Source: Pseudothauera nasutitermitis (GTDB taxonomy: Bacteria; Pseudomonadota; Gammaproteobacteria; Burkholderiales; Rhodocyclaceae). From it: 64,000 bases of DNA. The notes below the pieces were generated by a model. It was not told the origin of the DNA, ran no database searches, and worked only from the letters and a program-made list of their open reading frames with translations. The position numbers and the translations under genes are program-made. Below, piece after piece: positions 54,069 to 63,833 of the stretch; the stretch's first letter is position 1; the number at the start of each line of letters is the position of its first letter. Where the stretch lies: assembly GCF_004801295.1 (NCBI RefSeq), contig NZ_SSOC01000007.1, positions 62,001 to 126,000 on the forward strand, written 5' to 3'.

Positions 54069-55214
54069 ATGGAACTCGCCCACCCTTCCCTGACGCGCAC
54101 CGGCTGGCTGCGCCAGCGCGACACCTTCGACTGGCTGTACGCCGCGGCACTGGTCGTCGGCGCCATCGTCGCGCTGGTGCACTACCACGAGTTCATGGAT
54201 GTGTACGACGACCTCGTGCTGATCCTCCACGTGCCGGTGCTGATCTTCATCGGCTGGTACTGGAAGCCCTTCCGCCCCTATCTGGCGGCGGTCGCGGCGC
54301 TGTCCCTCTGTAGCATCTGGCTGTACCAGGGCGATCTGCAACGCGCCGAGCAGGTGTTCTTCCTCAAGTACCTGATCTCCAGCCAGACCGCGATCATGTG
54401 GATGAGCGCGCTCTACTTCATGGCCACCGGCGCCTACTGGATCGGCCTGCTGGCGCGCTCGGAATTCGGCGACAAGACCGGCAGCGCGCTGGTGTGGATC
54501 GGTACCGCGATGGGTACCGCGGGCCTGTTCGTGCGCTGGTTCGAGTCCTACCTGCTGGGCCCGGAAATCGGCCACATCCCGATCAGCAACCTGTACGAAG
54601 TGTTCGTGCTGTTCAGCCTGATGACCGCGCTGCTCTATCTGTACTACGAGCAGCGCTACGACACCCGCCGCATGGGCGCCTTCGTCATGGTGGTGATCTC
54701 CGCCGCGGTGGCCTTCCTGCTGTGGTACACCTTCTCGCGCGGCGCGCACGAGATCCAGCCGCTGATCCCCGCGCTGCAGTCCTACTGGATGAAGGTGCAC
54801 GTGCCCACCAACTTCATCGGCTACGGCGCCTTCGCGCTGGCGGCGATGCTCGGCGTGGCGGTACTGCTGGCCGAGCGCGGCATCCTCGCCGGCCGCCTGC
54901 CGGCGGTGAAGGTGATGGAAGACGTGATGTACAAGGCCATCGCCATCGGCTTCGCGTTCTTCACCATCGCCACCATCCTCGGCGCGCTGTGGGCCGCCGA
55001 GGCCTGGGGCACCTACTGGCAGTGGGATCCGAAGGAAACCTGGGCGCTGATCGTCTGGCTGAACTACGCCGCCTGGCTGCACATGCGCCTGACCAAGGGC
55101 CTGCGCGGCGCCGTGCTGGCCTGGTGGGCGGTGATCGGCCTGCTGGTCACCACCTTCGCCTTCATCGGCGTGAACATGTTCCTCTCCGGGTTGCACTCCT
55201 ACGGCAGCCTGTAA
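54069..55214 (+). CDS. ccsA: Cytochrome c biogenesis protein CcsA (haem handling, WWD domain)
   Basis: A 381-aa polytopic membrane protein. The haem-binding WWD motif is WGTYWQWDPKETWALIVW (about residues 317–334). Flanking His residues lie in VHVPTNFIGYG and AAWLHMR. Together with ResB it forms the CcsBA haem exporter and ligase. Its presence with resB shows that this organism uses System II for at least part of cytochrome c maturation. Confidence 0.95.
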   Translation: MELAHPSLTRTGWLRQRDTFDWLYAAALVVGAIVALVHYHEFMDVYDDLVLILHVPVLIFIGWYWKPFRPYLAAVAALSLCSIWLYQGDLQRAEQVFFLKYLISSQTAIMWMSALYFMATGAYWIGLLARSEFGDKTGSALVWIGTAMGTAGLFVRWFESYLLGPEIGHIPISNLYEVFVLFSLMTALLYLYYEQRYDTRRMGAFVMVVISAAVAFLLWYTFSRGAHEIQPLIPALQSYWMKVHVPTNFIGYGAFALAAMLGVAVLLAERGILAGRLPAVKVMEDVMYKAIAIGFAFFTIATILGALWAAEAWGTYWQWDPKETWALIVWLNYAAWLHMRLTKGLRGAVLAWWAVIGLLVTTFAFIGVNMFLSGLHSYGSL

Positions 55215-55218
55215 CCGT

Positions 55219-55246
55219 CGCAGGAGCGGCCTTGGCTGCTCCTACG
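55219..55246. repeat. Imperfect REP-like palindrome
   Basis: CGCAGGAGCGGCC–TT–GGCTGCTCCTACG, an imperfect inverted repeat. It shares the GGAGCGGCCTTGG core of the REP element at 44906. It lies between the convergent ccsA and DUF455 genes, the same kind of position. Confidence 0.7.
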
Positions 55247-56060
55247 GGCGGGTTTCGCCGGGGGCGCCGAAACGCGCCAGCTCGGCCTCGCTGAACCCCG
55301 CCGCCCGCCGCGCCTCCAGATGCAATGGCGGTCTGGGGCGCGGCGCATCGAAATCCTCGATCAAGCGCAGATAGGTGGCCTCCGGCTCCAGCCCGCGCTC
55401 GGCGCACAGCAGGCGGAACCAGCGGTCGCCGAGCGCGACGTGGCCGATCTCGTCGCGCAGGATGATCTCCAGCACCGCCACGCTCTGCGTGTCGCCGATG
55501 GCCTTCAGCCTGGCCATGATCGGCGGCGTGGCGTCCAGCTCGCGCGCCTCCAGCACCCGGGGTACCAGCGCCATGCGCGCCAGGGCGTCGTGCGCGGTCT
55601 TCGCGGCCATCTCCCACAGGCCGTTGTGCGCGGGGAAGTCGCCGTATTCAAAGCCGAGTGCACGCAGGCGGGCGCGCACCAGGCCGAAGTGATGGGCCTC
55701 CTCGGCGGCCACCACCAGCCAGCCGTCGTGGAAGTCGGCCGGCAGGGCGCGGAAGCGGTGCACGCAGTCCAGCGCCAGGTTGATGGCGTTGAACTCGATG
55801 TGCGCGATGGCATGCAGCAGCGCCGCATGGCCTTCGCGCGTGCCGGCCTTGCGCAGCGGCACGGCCTGCGGCGCGACCAGTTCGGGACGCGGCGGGCGGC
55901 CGGCCTCCACCACCGGCTCGGCATCGTCGGCCCCCGGCACCGCCGCCAAGCGGCCGGCCCGCCAGTCGGCCAGCAGGGCCTGCGTGGCGCGGCACTTGTC
56001 GTCCGGGTCGGCAATCATCAGCGCATGCAGCGCGGCAGCATGGATCGAAGTGGCTTGCAT
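55242..56060 (-). CDS. DUF455 ferritin-like di-iron protein
   Basis: A 272-aa helical protein with di-iron-type ligands: AHIEFNAINLALD, AAEEAHHFGLVRARL and LRDEIGHVALGDRWF. This matches the DUF455 family of the ferritin-like superfamily, sometimes linked to tRNA hydroxylation-type MiaE relatives; activity is not established. It is divergent from moeA. Confidence 0.88.
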   Translation of the reverse strand: MQATSIHAAALHALMIADPDDKCRATQALLADWRAGRLAAVPGADDAEPVVEAGRPPRPELVAPQAVPLRKAGTREGHAALLHAIAHIEFNAINLALDCVHRFRALPADFHDGWLVVAAEEAHHFGLVRARLRALGFEYGDFPAHNGLWEMAAKTAHDALARMALVPRVLEARELDATPPIMARLKAIGDTQSVAVLEIILRDEIGHVALGDRWFRLLCAERGLEPEATYLRLIEDFDAPRPRPPLHLEARRAAGFSEAELARFGAPGETRP

Positions 56061-56183
56061 GGCGTGGAAGTCTAGCAGGCGCGCCGGGGATGCTTCCGCG
56101 CAGGCACCGATGCGGGCACGGAGGGCCGGGTTTTGCGATAATGGCGGCCCCGATGCAGCAGCGCCTTGCGCACGTCCCGCACG

Positions 56184-57446
56184 ATGAGCAGCACACGCCC
56201 CCGCTCCGATCAAGCATCCTCGCAGGGACTCGGCGTCGCCGAGGCGCGCGCCGCGATCCTGCGCGCCCTGCGCCCCGTTGACGGCCACGAGTGCGTGGCC
56301 CTGCGCGCCGCCTTGGGCCGCGTGCTGGCCGAGGACGTGGTGGCGCCGCTCGACGTGCCGGCGCACGACAATTCCGCGATGGACGGCTACGCCCTGCGCG
56401 CAGCCGACCTGGCCGCCGATGCCGACACTGCGCTGACCGTCGTCGGCCGCGCCTTCGCCGGCCATCCGTTCGCCGGCCGGGTGGAAGCCGGGCAGGCCGT
56501 GCGCATCATGACCGGCGCACCGCTGCCGCAGGGCGCCGACACCGTGGTGATGCAGGAAGACGTCCGCCCCACGCCGTCGCAGGGCGACGCGGTACTCATC
56601 CCCCCCGGCCAGCGCGCCGGCCAGAACGTGCGCCGCGCCGGCGAGGACCTGCCCACCGGCGGCATCGCGCTGCCCGCCGGCAAGCGCTGCGGACCGGCCG
56701 AACTGGGCCTGATCGCCTCGCTGGGCCTGGACGAGGTGCTCGTCTACCGCCGTCCGCGCGTGGCCTTCTTTTCCACCGGCGACGAAATCGCCTCGCTCGG
56801 CGAGGCGCTCGGCCCCGGCCAGGTGTACGACAGCAACCGCTACACCCTGTACGGCCTGCTCGCCCAACTGGGCTGCGAGGTGGACGACCTGGGCGTGCTG
56901 CCCGACCAGCCGGAAGCACTGCAACGTGCGCTCGCCGGGGCCAGCGCCACGGCCGACGTCATCCTCACCAGCGGTGGCGTATCCACCGGCGAGGCCGATT
57001 TCGTGCGCGAAACCCTGGCCGGACTGGGCGAAGTGGATTTCTGGAAGCTGGCTATCAAGCCCGGCCGCCCGCTGGCCTTCGGCCGCATCGGCCGGGCCTG
57101 GCTGTTCGGCCTGCCGGGCAACCCGGTGGCCACCATGGTGGCCTTCTGCCAGTTCGTGCGCGATGCCCTGCTCACGCTGGCGGGCGTTTCCCCCCTGCCC
57201 GAGCCCGTGTTGTTCACTGCACACTGCGCCACGCCGATCCGCAAACAGCCGGGGCGCCATGAATTCCAGCGCGGCCGGCTGGGCTGGGAAGACGGCCGCC
57301 GCGTGGTCCACCCCGCCGCCGCGCAGGGCTCCGGCATCCTGCGCTCGATGTCGGAAGCCGATTGCTTCATCCTCCTGCCGGAGGCGCAGGGCAGCGTCGC
57401 CGCTGGCGAAGCGGTGCTCGTACAGCCCTTTGCCGGACTGCTGTAA
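56184..57446 (+). CDS. moeA: Molybdopterin molybdenumtransferase MoeA
   Basis: A 420-aa enzyme that inserts molybdate into adenylylated molybdopterin, using the product of Mog (16.2 kb). It has the family block PAHDNSAMDGYAL, IMTGAPLPQGADTVV, the Mog-like domain STGDEIASLGE and TSGGVSTGEADF, and LPGNPVATMVAF. Start ATG 56184; the 5' region also allows a TTG at 56166. It is followed by rpiA after 18 bp. Confidence 0.95.
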   Translation: MSSTRPRSDQASSQGLGVAEARAAILRALRPVDGHECVALRAALGRVLAEDVVAPLDVPAHDNSAMDGYALRAADLAADADTALTVVGRAFAGHPFAGRVEAGQAVRIMTGAPLPQGADTVVMQEDVRPTPSQGDAVLIPPGQRAGQNVRRAGEDLPTGGIALPAGKRCGPAELGLIASLGLDEVLVYRRPRVAFFSTGDEIASLGEALGPGQVYDSNRYTLYGLLAQLGCEVDDLGVLPDQPEALQRALAGASATADVILTSGGVSTGEADFVRETLAGLGEVDFWKLAIKPGRPLAFGRIGRAWLFGLPGNPVATMVAFCQFVRDALLTLAGVSPLPEPVLFTAHCATPIRKQPGRHEFQRGRLGWEDGRRVVHPAAAQGSGILRSMSEADCFILLPEAQGSVAAGEAVLVQPFAGLL

Positions 57447-57464
57447 ACCACAGGAAACCATTCC

Positions 57465-58127
57465 ATGACCCAGGACGAACTGAAGAAAGCCGCCGCGCTC
57501 GCCGCCCTCGACTACGTGCTGGAAGGCGCAATCATCGGCGTGGGCACCGGCTCCACCGTCAATCACTTCATCGACGGGCTGGGCGGCATCAAGGCGCGCA
57601 TCACCGGCGCGGTCTCCAGTTCCGAGGCCAGCTCCGCACGCCTGCGCGCGCTCGGCATCCCGCTGGTCGACCTGGCCGAGGTGGATGAACTGCCGGTGTA
57701 TGTCGATGGTGCCGACGAGATCGACGGCGGCTTCTCGATGATCAAGGGCGGCGGCGGCGCGCTCACCCGCGAGAAGATCGTCGCCGCCGTGTCGCGGCGC
57801 TTCGTGTGCATCTGCGATGCCAGCAAGCAGGTCGCCACGCTGGGACGCTTTCCGCTGCCGGTCGAGGTCATCCCGATGGCCGCGCGCCATGTCGCGCGCG
57901 AACTCGCCGCGCTGGGCGGCCAGCCGAAGCTGCGCGAGGGCTTCGTCACCGACAACGGCAACCTGATCCTCGACGTGCATGGCCTCGCCATCGCCGAGCC
58001 GGCCAAGCTGGAGGCGCGCATCAACCAGATCGTCGGCGTGGTCACCAATGGCCTGTTCGCGCAACGTGGCGCCGACGTGCTGCTGCTCGCCGCGCCCGAA
58101 GGCGTGCGGCGCGAACAGCGCGGCTGA
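57465..58127 (+). CDS. rpiA: Ribose-5-phosphate isomerase A
   Basis: A 220-aa enzyme of the pentose phosphate pathway. Motifs are [21 protein letters not shown] and [14 protein letters not shown] (catalytic Glu), then [11 protein letters not shown]. Length is standard. It is probably co-transcribed with moeA. Confidence 0.97.
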   Translation: MTQDELKKAAALAALDYVLEGAIIGVGTGSTVNHFIDGLGGIKARITGAVSSSEASSARLRALGIPLVDLAEVDELPVYVDGADEIDGGFSMIKGGGGALTREKIVAAVSRRFVCICDASKQVATLGRFPLPVEVIPMAARHVARELAALGGQPKLREGFVTDNGNLILDVHGLAIAEPAKLEARINQIVGVVTNGLFAQRGADVLLLAAPEGVRREQRG

Positions 58128-58178
58128 AACAATTCCTTAACGCAGGAATGCTAGCCTGCAGCGGTTCTACCTATTTCC

Positions 58179-58904
58179 ATGGTCAAGATGAGCGAACATA
58201 TCTACAAGCAGTTCGACGCCGATCTCGAAGCGATCCGCAGCGGCGTGCTGCAAATGGGCGGCCTGGTCGAGAGCCAGCTGACCAATGCCTTTGCCGGGCT
58301 GAAGAACGCGGACAAGGCACTGATCGAGAAGGTGATCGCCGGTGACCATCGCATCAACCTGCTCGAGGTCGACATCGACGAAGCGTGCAGCCAGTTGATC
58401 GCCAAGCGCCAGCCGGCGGCCAGCGACCTGCGTTCGGTGCTCGGCGCGATGAAGACGGTGACCGACCTGGAGCGCATCGGCGACGAAGCCAAGAAGATCG
58501 CCAAGGCCGCCCGCCGCCTGCACTCCGGTGATCTGCCCTACTCGCCGCGCGTGGATCTGGGCCACCCCGCCGCGCTGGCCACCGACATGGTACGCAAGGC
58601 GCTGGACAGTTTCGCACGCAGCGACGTCACCCTGGCGCCGGTGCTCGCCCACATGGACGACGAGGTGGATACGGCCTTCGAGGCGGTCACCCGCCAGCTC
58701 ATCACCTACATGATGGAAGACCCGCGCACCATCTCCAACAGTCTGGAGACGCTGTTCATCGCCAAATCCATCGAACGCGTCGGCGACCACGCGCTGAACA
58801 TCTCCGAGTACGTCATCTACATGGCGCACGGGCGCGACGTGCGCTATGCCGGCACCGCCGTGATCGAGCAGGAAGCCGCGCGCGAGATCAAGAAGCAGGA
58901 CTGA
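58179..58904 (+). CDS. phoU: Phosphate signalling protein PhoU
   Basis: A 241-aa helical protein with two tandem PhoU repeats (about 20–105 and 122–210). Metal-cluster acidic motifs are ERIGDEAKKIAK and ERVGDHALNISE. It modulates the PhoR kinase and phosphate uptake. The pst and phoBR genes are not in the window. An alternative start ATG 58188 gives the more usual SEHIYKQFD opening. Confidence 0.93.
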   Translation: MVKMSEHIYKQFDADLEAIRSGVLQMGGLVESQLTNAFAGLKNADKALIEKVIAGDHRINLLEVDIDEACSQLIAKRQPAASDLRSVLGAMKTVTDLERIGDEAKKIAKAARRLHSGDLPYSPRVDLGHPAALATDMVRKALDSFARSDVTLAPVLAHMDDEVDTAFEAVTRQLITYMMEDPRTISNSLETLFIAKSIERVGDHALNISEYVIYMAHGRDVRYAGTAVIEQEAAREIKKQD

Positions 58905-58925
58905 AAGCCGCTTTCTGCATCCCAT

Positions 58926-58957
58926 GAAAAAGGGATGGCCTCGGCCATCCCTTTTTC
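58926..58957. terminator. Bidirectional terminator between phoU and yggX
   Basis: A perfect 15-bp stem GAAAAAGGGATGGCC/GGCCATCCCTTTTTC with a 2-nt centre. The A- and T-tracts give a terminator in both directions for the convergent genes. Confidence 0.92.
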
Positions 58958-58981
58958 ATTGCGGCGGAGCCTGCCGTCCGC

Positions 58982-59254
58982 TCAGGCGGAAGGCGGCACA
59001 TAGCCGCCGACCTGGTCGGCGCCGCCGCCGAAGAAGTGCTTCTCCATCTGCTCGGCCAGATACTTGCGCGCCTTCGGGTCCATCAGGTTCAGGCGGTTCT
59101 CGTTGATCAGCATGGTCTGGTACTTCACCCACTGCTGCCAGGCCTCCTTGGAGACGTTCTCGAAAATCCGCTTGCCGAGTTCTCCGGGAATCGGCGGCAG
59201 GTCCAGCCCTTCCGCCTCACGACCGAGCTTGATGCAGTTGACGGTGCGAGCCAT
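58982..59254 (-). CDS. yggX: Fe(2+)-trafficking/oxidative damage protection protein
   Basis: A 90-aa YggX-family protein. The N-terminus [17 protein letters not shown] includes the conserved Cys, followed by [29 protein letters not shown] and [11 protein letters not shown]. Implicated in protecting Fe-S enzymes. It is last in the leftward operon, 2 bp after the diguanylate cyclase stop. Confidence 0.96.
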   Translation of the reverse strand: MARTVNCIKLGREAEGLDLPPIPGELGKRIFENVSKEAWQQWVKYQTMLINENRLNLMDPKARKYLAEQMEKHFFGGGADQVGGYVPPSA

Positions 59255-59256
59255 CT

Positions 59257-60843
59257 TCAATCCTCTCCAGTATCGGGTTCTTCACGTGGGGGCTCCATTC
59301 TAGCGGATTCGCTGCACGCCCCCGCGCAGATCGACCAGCGGTTGCGCCCTTCGTTCTTGGAGCGGTACATCGCATGGTCGGCCGCCGCGATCAGGGCCTC
59401 ACCGTCGCCGGCGTGGTCGGGGTAGAGCGCGATGCCCAGGCTGGCGGTCAGGTGTGCGGGCCGGCCGGCAAATTCGAAACGCAACGCGGCGACCCCCTCG
59501 ACGATGCGCCGCGCCAGACCGATCAGGTCGTTTTCCTCGGCGTCCGGCACCAGCACGCCGAACTCGTCGCCGCCCAGGCGGAAGAACAGCTCGTTGCGCC
59601 GGATGATGCCGCCCACCTCGCGCGCCAGGGTCACCAGCACCTCGTCACCGGCCTGATGGCCGAAGGCGTCGTTGATCGGCTTGAAGCCGTCCAGGTCGAT
59701 GGCCAGCAGGCCGACCCGGGTGCCATGGCGCTCGGCATCGGCGAGCAGGCGCTCCAGTTCCTCGTGGAAGCGCCGCCGGTTGAACAGATTGGTGAGCGGA
59801 TCGCGCTCGGCCAGCGCCACCAGCTTGCGCGCGGTGTTGCGCTGCTCGGTGACGTCTTCGTAGATCCACACCCGGCCGATGCCGCGCCGCCCGCCGTGGC
59901 CGCCGCCGTCCTCCACCACGGCCGACACGTCGGTGACCACCCGGCCGTCCTTCATGTGGATCTCGAAGGGCTTGCTGACCTCCAGCGATTCGACCACCTG
60001 GCGGATGTGCGACAGATAGGCGTCCGGCGATTCCAGCAGCCCCACCACACGGCTCTCCAGCACCACGTCGCGCACGCCGATCAGGTTCTCGCCGGCCGGC
60101 AGGCGCCAGATGTCCAGCATGGCGCGGTTGTAGTACAGCACGCGATGGTCGCGGTCCATGAACAGGATGCCCAGGCGGATCACGTTGAGCAGCGCGGACA
60201 GGCGCTGGCGCTCGTCGTTGCTGCGCAGCAGGTAGTTCTCGCTGAGCGCCTGGGCGCGGCGCAGTTGCGCCACGGTTTCGAGCAGCTTGTATTCGGCCTC
60301 CTTGCGCCCCTGGATATCCTCTGCGGCCATGCGCAGGCCGCGCACCCGGCCGCCCGCGTCGCGCAGGGCGCGCCAGTGCGTGGCCACCCACAGTACCTTT
60401 CCGCCCTCGCGCGTCAGGCGCATCTCGAAATCCTCGCCGCGCCCGCTCTCCAGCACCTGGCGCATGCAGCGCTGGCAGTAGCGGCGGTCGGCATCGTGGA
60501 CGAGGAATTCGACGAAGCCGGGGGCGGCCAGGCATTCCGCCGGCGTGCGCCCGGTCATGCGCTGCAGCGAGGGGCTGATCCATTCCAGACGCAGGGAGGT
60601 GTCGAACAGCGCTTCGAGTCCATGCACGCCCTCGACGACCTGGCGCAGCAGGTCCGTCTCGCAGCACGCCTCGTCCGCCGGCCGGCGCTTGCCCGAGGAG
60701 GCGAACACCGCCCAGCCGGCCAGCCCGCCCACCAGCCCGGCCACCGTGAACGGCGCCCAGGCCATCCCGCCGGCCAGCACCCACGCGCACAGCGCGGCGG
60801 CCGCGAGCGCGGCCAGGCCCGCCCACAGCCACCGCCGGCTCAT
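59257..60843 (-). CDS. Membrane-anchored PAS–PAS–GGDEF diguanylate cyclase
   Basis: A 528-aa protein. Two N-terminal hydrophobic helices (about 5–25 and 29–48) precede a first PAS (about 65–185, ending [12 protein letters not shown]), a second PAS (about 212–330, with [19 protein letters not shown]) and a GGDEF domain (about 340–500). The signature is [10 protein letters not shown]. The I-site position reads RRNE rather than RxxD, so product inhibition may be weakened. It makes c-di-GMP in response to an intracellular cue. It lies in an operon with argA and pap. Confidence 0.9.
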   Translation of the reverse strand: MSRRWLWAGLAALAAAALCAWVLAGGMAWAPFTVAGLVGGLAGWAVFASSGKRRPADEACCETDLLRQVVEGVHGLEALFDTSLRLEWISPSLQRMTGRTPAECLAAPGFVEFLVHDADRRYCQRCMRQVLESGRGEDFEMRLTREGGKVLWVATHWRALRDAGGRVRGLRMAAEDIQGRKEAEYKLLETVAQLRRAQALSENYLLRSNDERQRLSALLNVIRLGILFMDRDHRVLYYNRAMLDIWRLPAGENLIGVRDVVLESRVVGLLESPDAYLSHIRQVVESLEVSKPFEIHMKDGRVVTDVSAVVEDGGGHGGRRGIGRVWIYEDVTEQRNTARKLVALAERDPLTNLFNRRRFHEELERLLADAERHGTRVGLLAIDLDGFKPINDAFGHQAGDEVLVTLAREVGGIIRRNELFFRLGGDEFGVLVPDAEENDLIGLARRIVEGVAALRFEFAGRPAHLTASLGIALYPDHAGDGEALIAAADHAMYRSKNEGRNRWSICAGACSESARMEPPREEPDTGED

Positions 60844-60901
60844 GCCCTGCTCCTCCGCCAGCCACGCCGGAGGTCATGGAGCCGGGGCGGGGCGACGATG
60901 C

Positions 60902-62257
60902 TCATAACGTCTTGACGAAGACCTTGGAGCGGCGCTGGTAGTTGTACAGCTCGCGCTTGGCCCCCGGCAGCGCGTCGGGGCCGATTTCGCTGAAGCCGCG
61001 TTCGCGGAACCAGTGCGCGGTGCGCGTGGTGAGCACGAACAGGCGTTCCAGGCGCTGGGCGCGCGCGCGCCGTTCGATGCGCCGGAGCAACTGGTCGCCC
61101 AGCCCCGCGCGGCGGTACTCCGGGGTGACCGCCAGACAGGCCAGCTCGGCGGCGTTGTCCTCGGAGAACGGGTACAGCGCGGCGCAGCCCACCAGCACCC
61201 CATCGTGCTCGACCACGGTGAAGCGCCCGATCTCCTGCTCCAGCAGCTCGCGCCCGCGCCGCACCAGGGTGCCGTCGGCCTCCATCGGGCTGATCAGCGC
61301 GACCAGCGCGCCGACATCCTCCACGTTGGCCTCGCGCAGGCGGAACAGCGGCGCGCGCGAAACCACGGTGCCGACCCCGGCATGGGTGAAGAATTCGAGC
61401 AGCAGGGCGCCGTCGGTATCGCGGTCGATCAGGTGCACGCGGGACACGCCGCGGCGCACCGCACGGATCGCGCAGGGCAGGAAGAGATGCATGTCCTCGG
61501 TGAGCCCTTCGCCGGCATCCAGCATGCGCTCGGCCTCGTCGGCAGTCACCGAATCGACCAGCCGGCCTTCGGCGTCGAGCAGGCCGGGGGCGTCGCACAG
61601 ATAGATCAGCTTTTCGGCCTTCACCGCCACGGCGACGGCCTCGGCCACCTCCTCCATGCACAGGTTGAAGATCTCGCCGGCCGGCGAGACCCCCAGCGGG
61701 GAGATCAGCACCACGTTCTGCTGGTCCAGATCGGCGTTGATCTCCTCGGCGATGATCTTGCGCACCGCGCCGGTGTACTGGAAATCGATGCCATCGACCA
61801 CGCCCACCGGACGCGCGGTGAGGAAGTTGCCGCCGGTCACGCGCATGTAGCTGCCGGCCATCGGCGTATTGGGCAGGCCCTGGGAGAGCAGCGCCTCGAC
61901 CTCGATGCGGGTGACCGCCATGGCCGCCTTGACGCACTCCAGCGCGGCCGCGTCGGTGACCCGCAGGCCGTTGTGGATGCGCGGCTCCAGCCCGCGGCGG
62001 CGCAGTTCGGCGTCGATCTGCGGGCGCGCGCCATGCACCAGCACCAGGCGGATGCCCAGCGCGGCGAGCAGGTTGCAGTCATAGGCCAGGCTCTGCGCGG
62101 AAGCGCCGCTGGCCACTTCACCGCCGAAGGCAATGACGAAGGTCTTGCCCCGGAAGGCGTGGATGTAGGGCGCCGCGCCGCGCACCCAGGCGACGAAGCT
62201 GGCGGTGGAGTCGGCCGCTTCGGCCGGCACGAGGGGTTGGGGAGATTCCGCGTTCAA
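60902..62257 (-). CDS. argA: Amino-acid N-acetyltransferase (N-acetylglutamate synthase)
   Basis: A 451-aa two-domain enzyme for the first step of arginine synthesis. The N-terminal amino-acid-kinase-like domain (about 25–290) has AFRGKTFVIAFGGEV and VLVHGARPQID. The C-terminal GNAT domain (about 305–440) has CLAVTPEYRRAGLGDQLL. A TTG start is used in this call because no ATG lies upstream of the conserved SFVAWVRGAAPYIHAF; a GTG about 8 codons later is possible. It is preceded by pap. Confidence 0.92.
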   Translation of the reverse strand: MNAESPQPLVPAEAADSTASFVAWVRGAAPYIHAFRGKTFVIAFGGEVASGASAQSLAYDCNLLAALGIRLVLVHGARPQIDAELRRRGLEPRIHNGLRVTDAAALECVKAAMAVTRIEVEALLSQGLPNTPMAGSYMRVTGGNFLTARPVGVVDGIDFQYTGAVRKIIAEEINADLDQQNVVLISPLGVSPAGEIFNLCMEEVAEAVAVAVKAEKLIYLCDAPGLLDAEGRLVDSVTADEAERMLDAGEGLTEDMHLFLPCAIRAVRRGVSRVHLIDRDTDGALLLEFFTHAGVGTVVSRAPLFRLREANVEDVGALVALISPMEADGTLVRRGRELLEQEIGRFTVVEHDGVLVGCAALYPFSEDNAAELACLAVTPEYRRAGLGDQLLRRIERRARAQRLERLFVLTTRTAHWFRERGFSEIGPDALPGAKRELYNYQRRSKVFVKTL

Positions 62258-62318
62258 GCAGGCACCGCTCTGGTTGGCAGGTTATCGAGGCCGCGGACGC
62301 GGCGGCGTCCGGGCCATT

Positions 62319-63803
62319 CTAGCTCAACGCCGCTTCCAGGCGCTCGCACACGGTGCGCAGAATCTTGATGCGCGCATACAGCTTGTTGTCCGCCTCCACC
62401 AGCGTCCACGGCGCGCGCTCGGTGCTGGTACGGTCCACCATGTCGCACACCGCCTTGGCGTAGTCGTCGGCCTTCTCGCGGTTGCGCCAGTCCTCGGCGG
62501 TGATCTTGAAGCGCTTGTGCGGCTCAGCCTCGCGCTCCTTGAAGCGCGCCAGCTGCTCGTCGGCGCTGATCGCCAGCCAGAACTTGACGACCACCGCACC
62601 GGCCTCGATCAGCTGGTCCTCGAAATCGTTGATCTCGGCATAGGCGCGCATCCAGTCGGCCTCCGAGCAGAACCCCTCGACGCGCTCGACCAGCACGCGG
62701 CCGTACCAGGAGCGGTCGAACACGGCGACCTTGCCCTGGCGCGGCAGGTTGCGCCAGAAACGCCACAGATACGGCTGGGCGCGCTCTTCCTCGGTGGGCG
62801 CGGCCACCGGATGCACGCGGAACTGGCGGGCATCGAGCGCGGCGGTGACGCGGCGGATCGCCCCGCCCTTGCCGGCCGCGTCGGCGCCCTCGAACACCAG
62901 CACCAGCGAATGCTTGCGGAAGGCCGCCGAACGGCACAGCAGGGCCAGGCGGCCCTGGTATTCCTCCAGCAGTTCGCCGTATTCCTTCTTGCCCAACGGC
63001 TGGTCCAGCACCAGGCTGTTGAGCAGGTTGCGCCCGTCCAGCAGCGGCGGCAGCGGCGCGGCGCTCTGGCGCACGGCCCAGCCGCGCTGCTCGGCATCCA
63101 GGCGCTTGCGCAGCGCGTCGAGCAGTGTGCGGCCGACGAACAGCGAACGGAAGCGTTCGTCCGAACCATCGACGATCAGCCACGGCGCCTCGCCGGTGCT
63201 GGTGTGGCGCAGCACGTGTTCGGCGGTCTCGCGGTAGCGGTCGTACAGGGCGTAGTACTTCCAGTCGCGCTCGGTGACCCGCCAGCGGGTCTTGGGGTTC
63301 TTTTCCAGCGCCTTCAGGCGGGCCTTCTGGCCGGCCTTGGAAAGGTGGAACCACAGCTTCACCAGCAGCACGCCCTCATGCACCAGCATCGCCTCGAAGC
63401 GCTGGATGCCGTCCAGGTGCTCTTCCAGCCTGGCGCGTTTCCAGTCACCGTGCGCGCGGGCATGGATGGCCTCGGAATACCAGTTGCCGAACAGCACGCC
63501 GATCTTGCCCTTGGGCGGCAGCGCGCGCCAGAAGCGCCACATGAAGGGGCGCTCGGCTTCTTCGGAAGAAGGCGCGTCGAACGCCCAGGCCTCGATGTGG
63601 CGCGGATCCATCCACTCGTTGAGCAGATTGACCGTCTCGCCCTTGCCGGCGCCGTCGATGCCGTTGATCAGCACCACCACGGCGAAGCGCTTCAGGTCGA
63701 GCAGATCGAACTGCGCATCGAGCAGCTTGGCGCGCAGCGCGGGCACGGCCTTGTCGTATTCCGCTTTCGGGGTTGCATGCCCCAGTTCCGCCGATTCGAA
63801 CAT
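62319..63803 (-). CDS. pap: Polyphosphate:AMP phosphotransferase (two-domain PPK2)
   Basis: A 494-aa protein of two tandem PPK2 domains, each with a P-loop: NGIDGAGKGETVNLL (about 47–61) and EGADAAGKGGAIRRV (about 309–323). Lid and Walker B-like segments are FGNWYSEAI in the first half and FDRSWYGRVLVERVEGF in the second. The double-domain form uses polyphosphate to phosphorylate AMP to ADP. It follows the partial rsmE after 30 bp. Confidence 0.93.
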   Translation of the reverse strand: MFESAELGHATPKAEYDKAVPALRAKLLDAQFDLLDLKRFAVVVLINGIDGAGKGETVNLLNEWMDPRHIEAWAFDAPSSEEAERPFMWRFWRALPPKGKIGVLFGNWYSEAIHARAHGDWKRARLEEHLDGIQRFEAMLVHEGVLLVKLWFHLSKAGQKARLKALEKNPKTRWRVTERDWKYYALYDRYRETAEHVLRHTSTGEAPWLIVDGSDERFRSLFVGRTLLDALRKRLDAEQRGWAVRQSAAPLPPLLDGRNLLNSLVLDQPLGKKEYGELLEEYQGRLALLCRSAAFRKHSLVLVFEGADAAGKGGAIRRVTAALDARQFRVHPVAAPTEEERAQPYLWRFWRNLPRQGKVAVFDRSWYGRVLVERVEGFCSEADWMRAYAEINDFEDQLIEAGAVVVKFWLAISADEQLARFKEREAEPHKRFKITAEDWRNREKADDYAKAVCDMVDRTSTERAPWTLVEADNKLYARIKILRTVCERLEAALS

Positions 63804-63833
63804 CGCATTCCTCCAGTTTCCGGGCCGTCGGCC

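Noticed and set aside
51843-55196. A 1117-codon minus-strand frame opposite resB–ccsA
   Set aside because: It is the third-position mirror of two well-supported membrane proteins in high-GC DNA. Its translation is His/Gln/Gly/Arg-rich with no domain.
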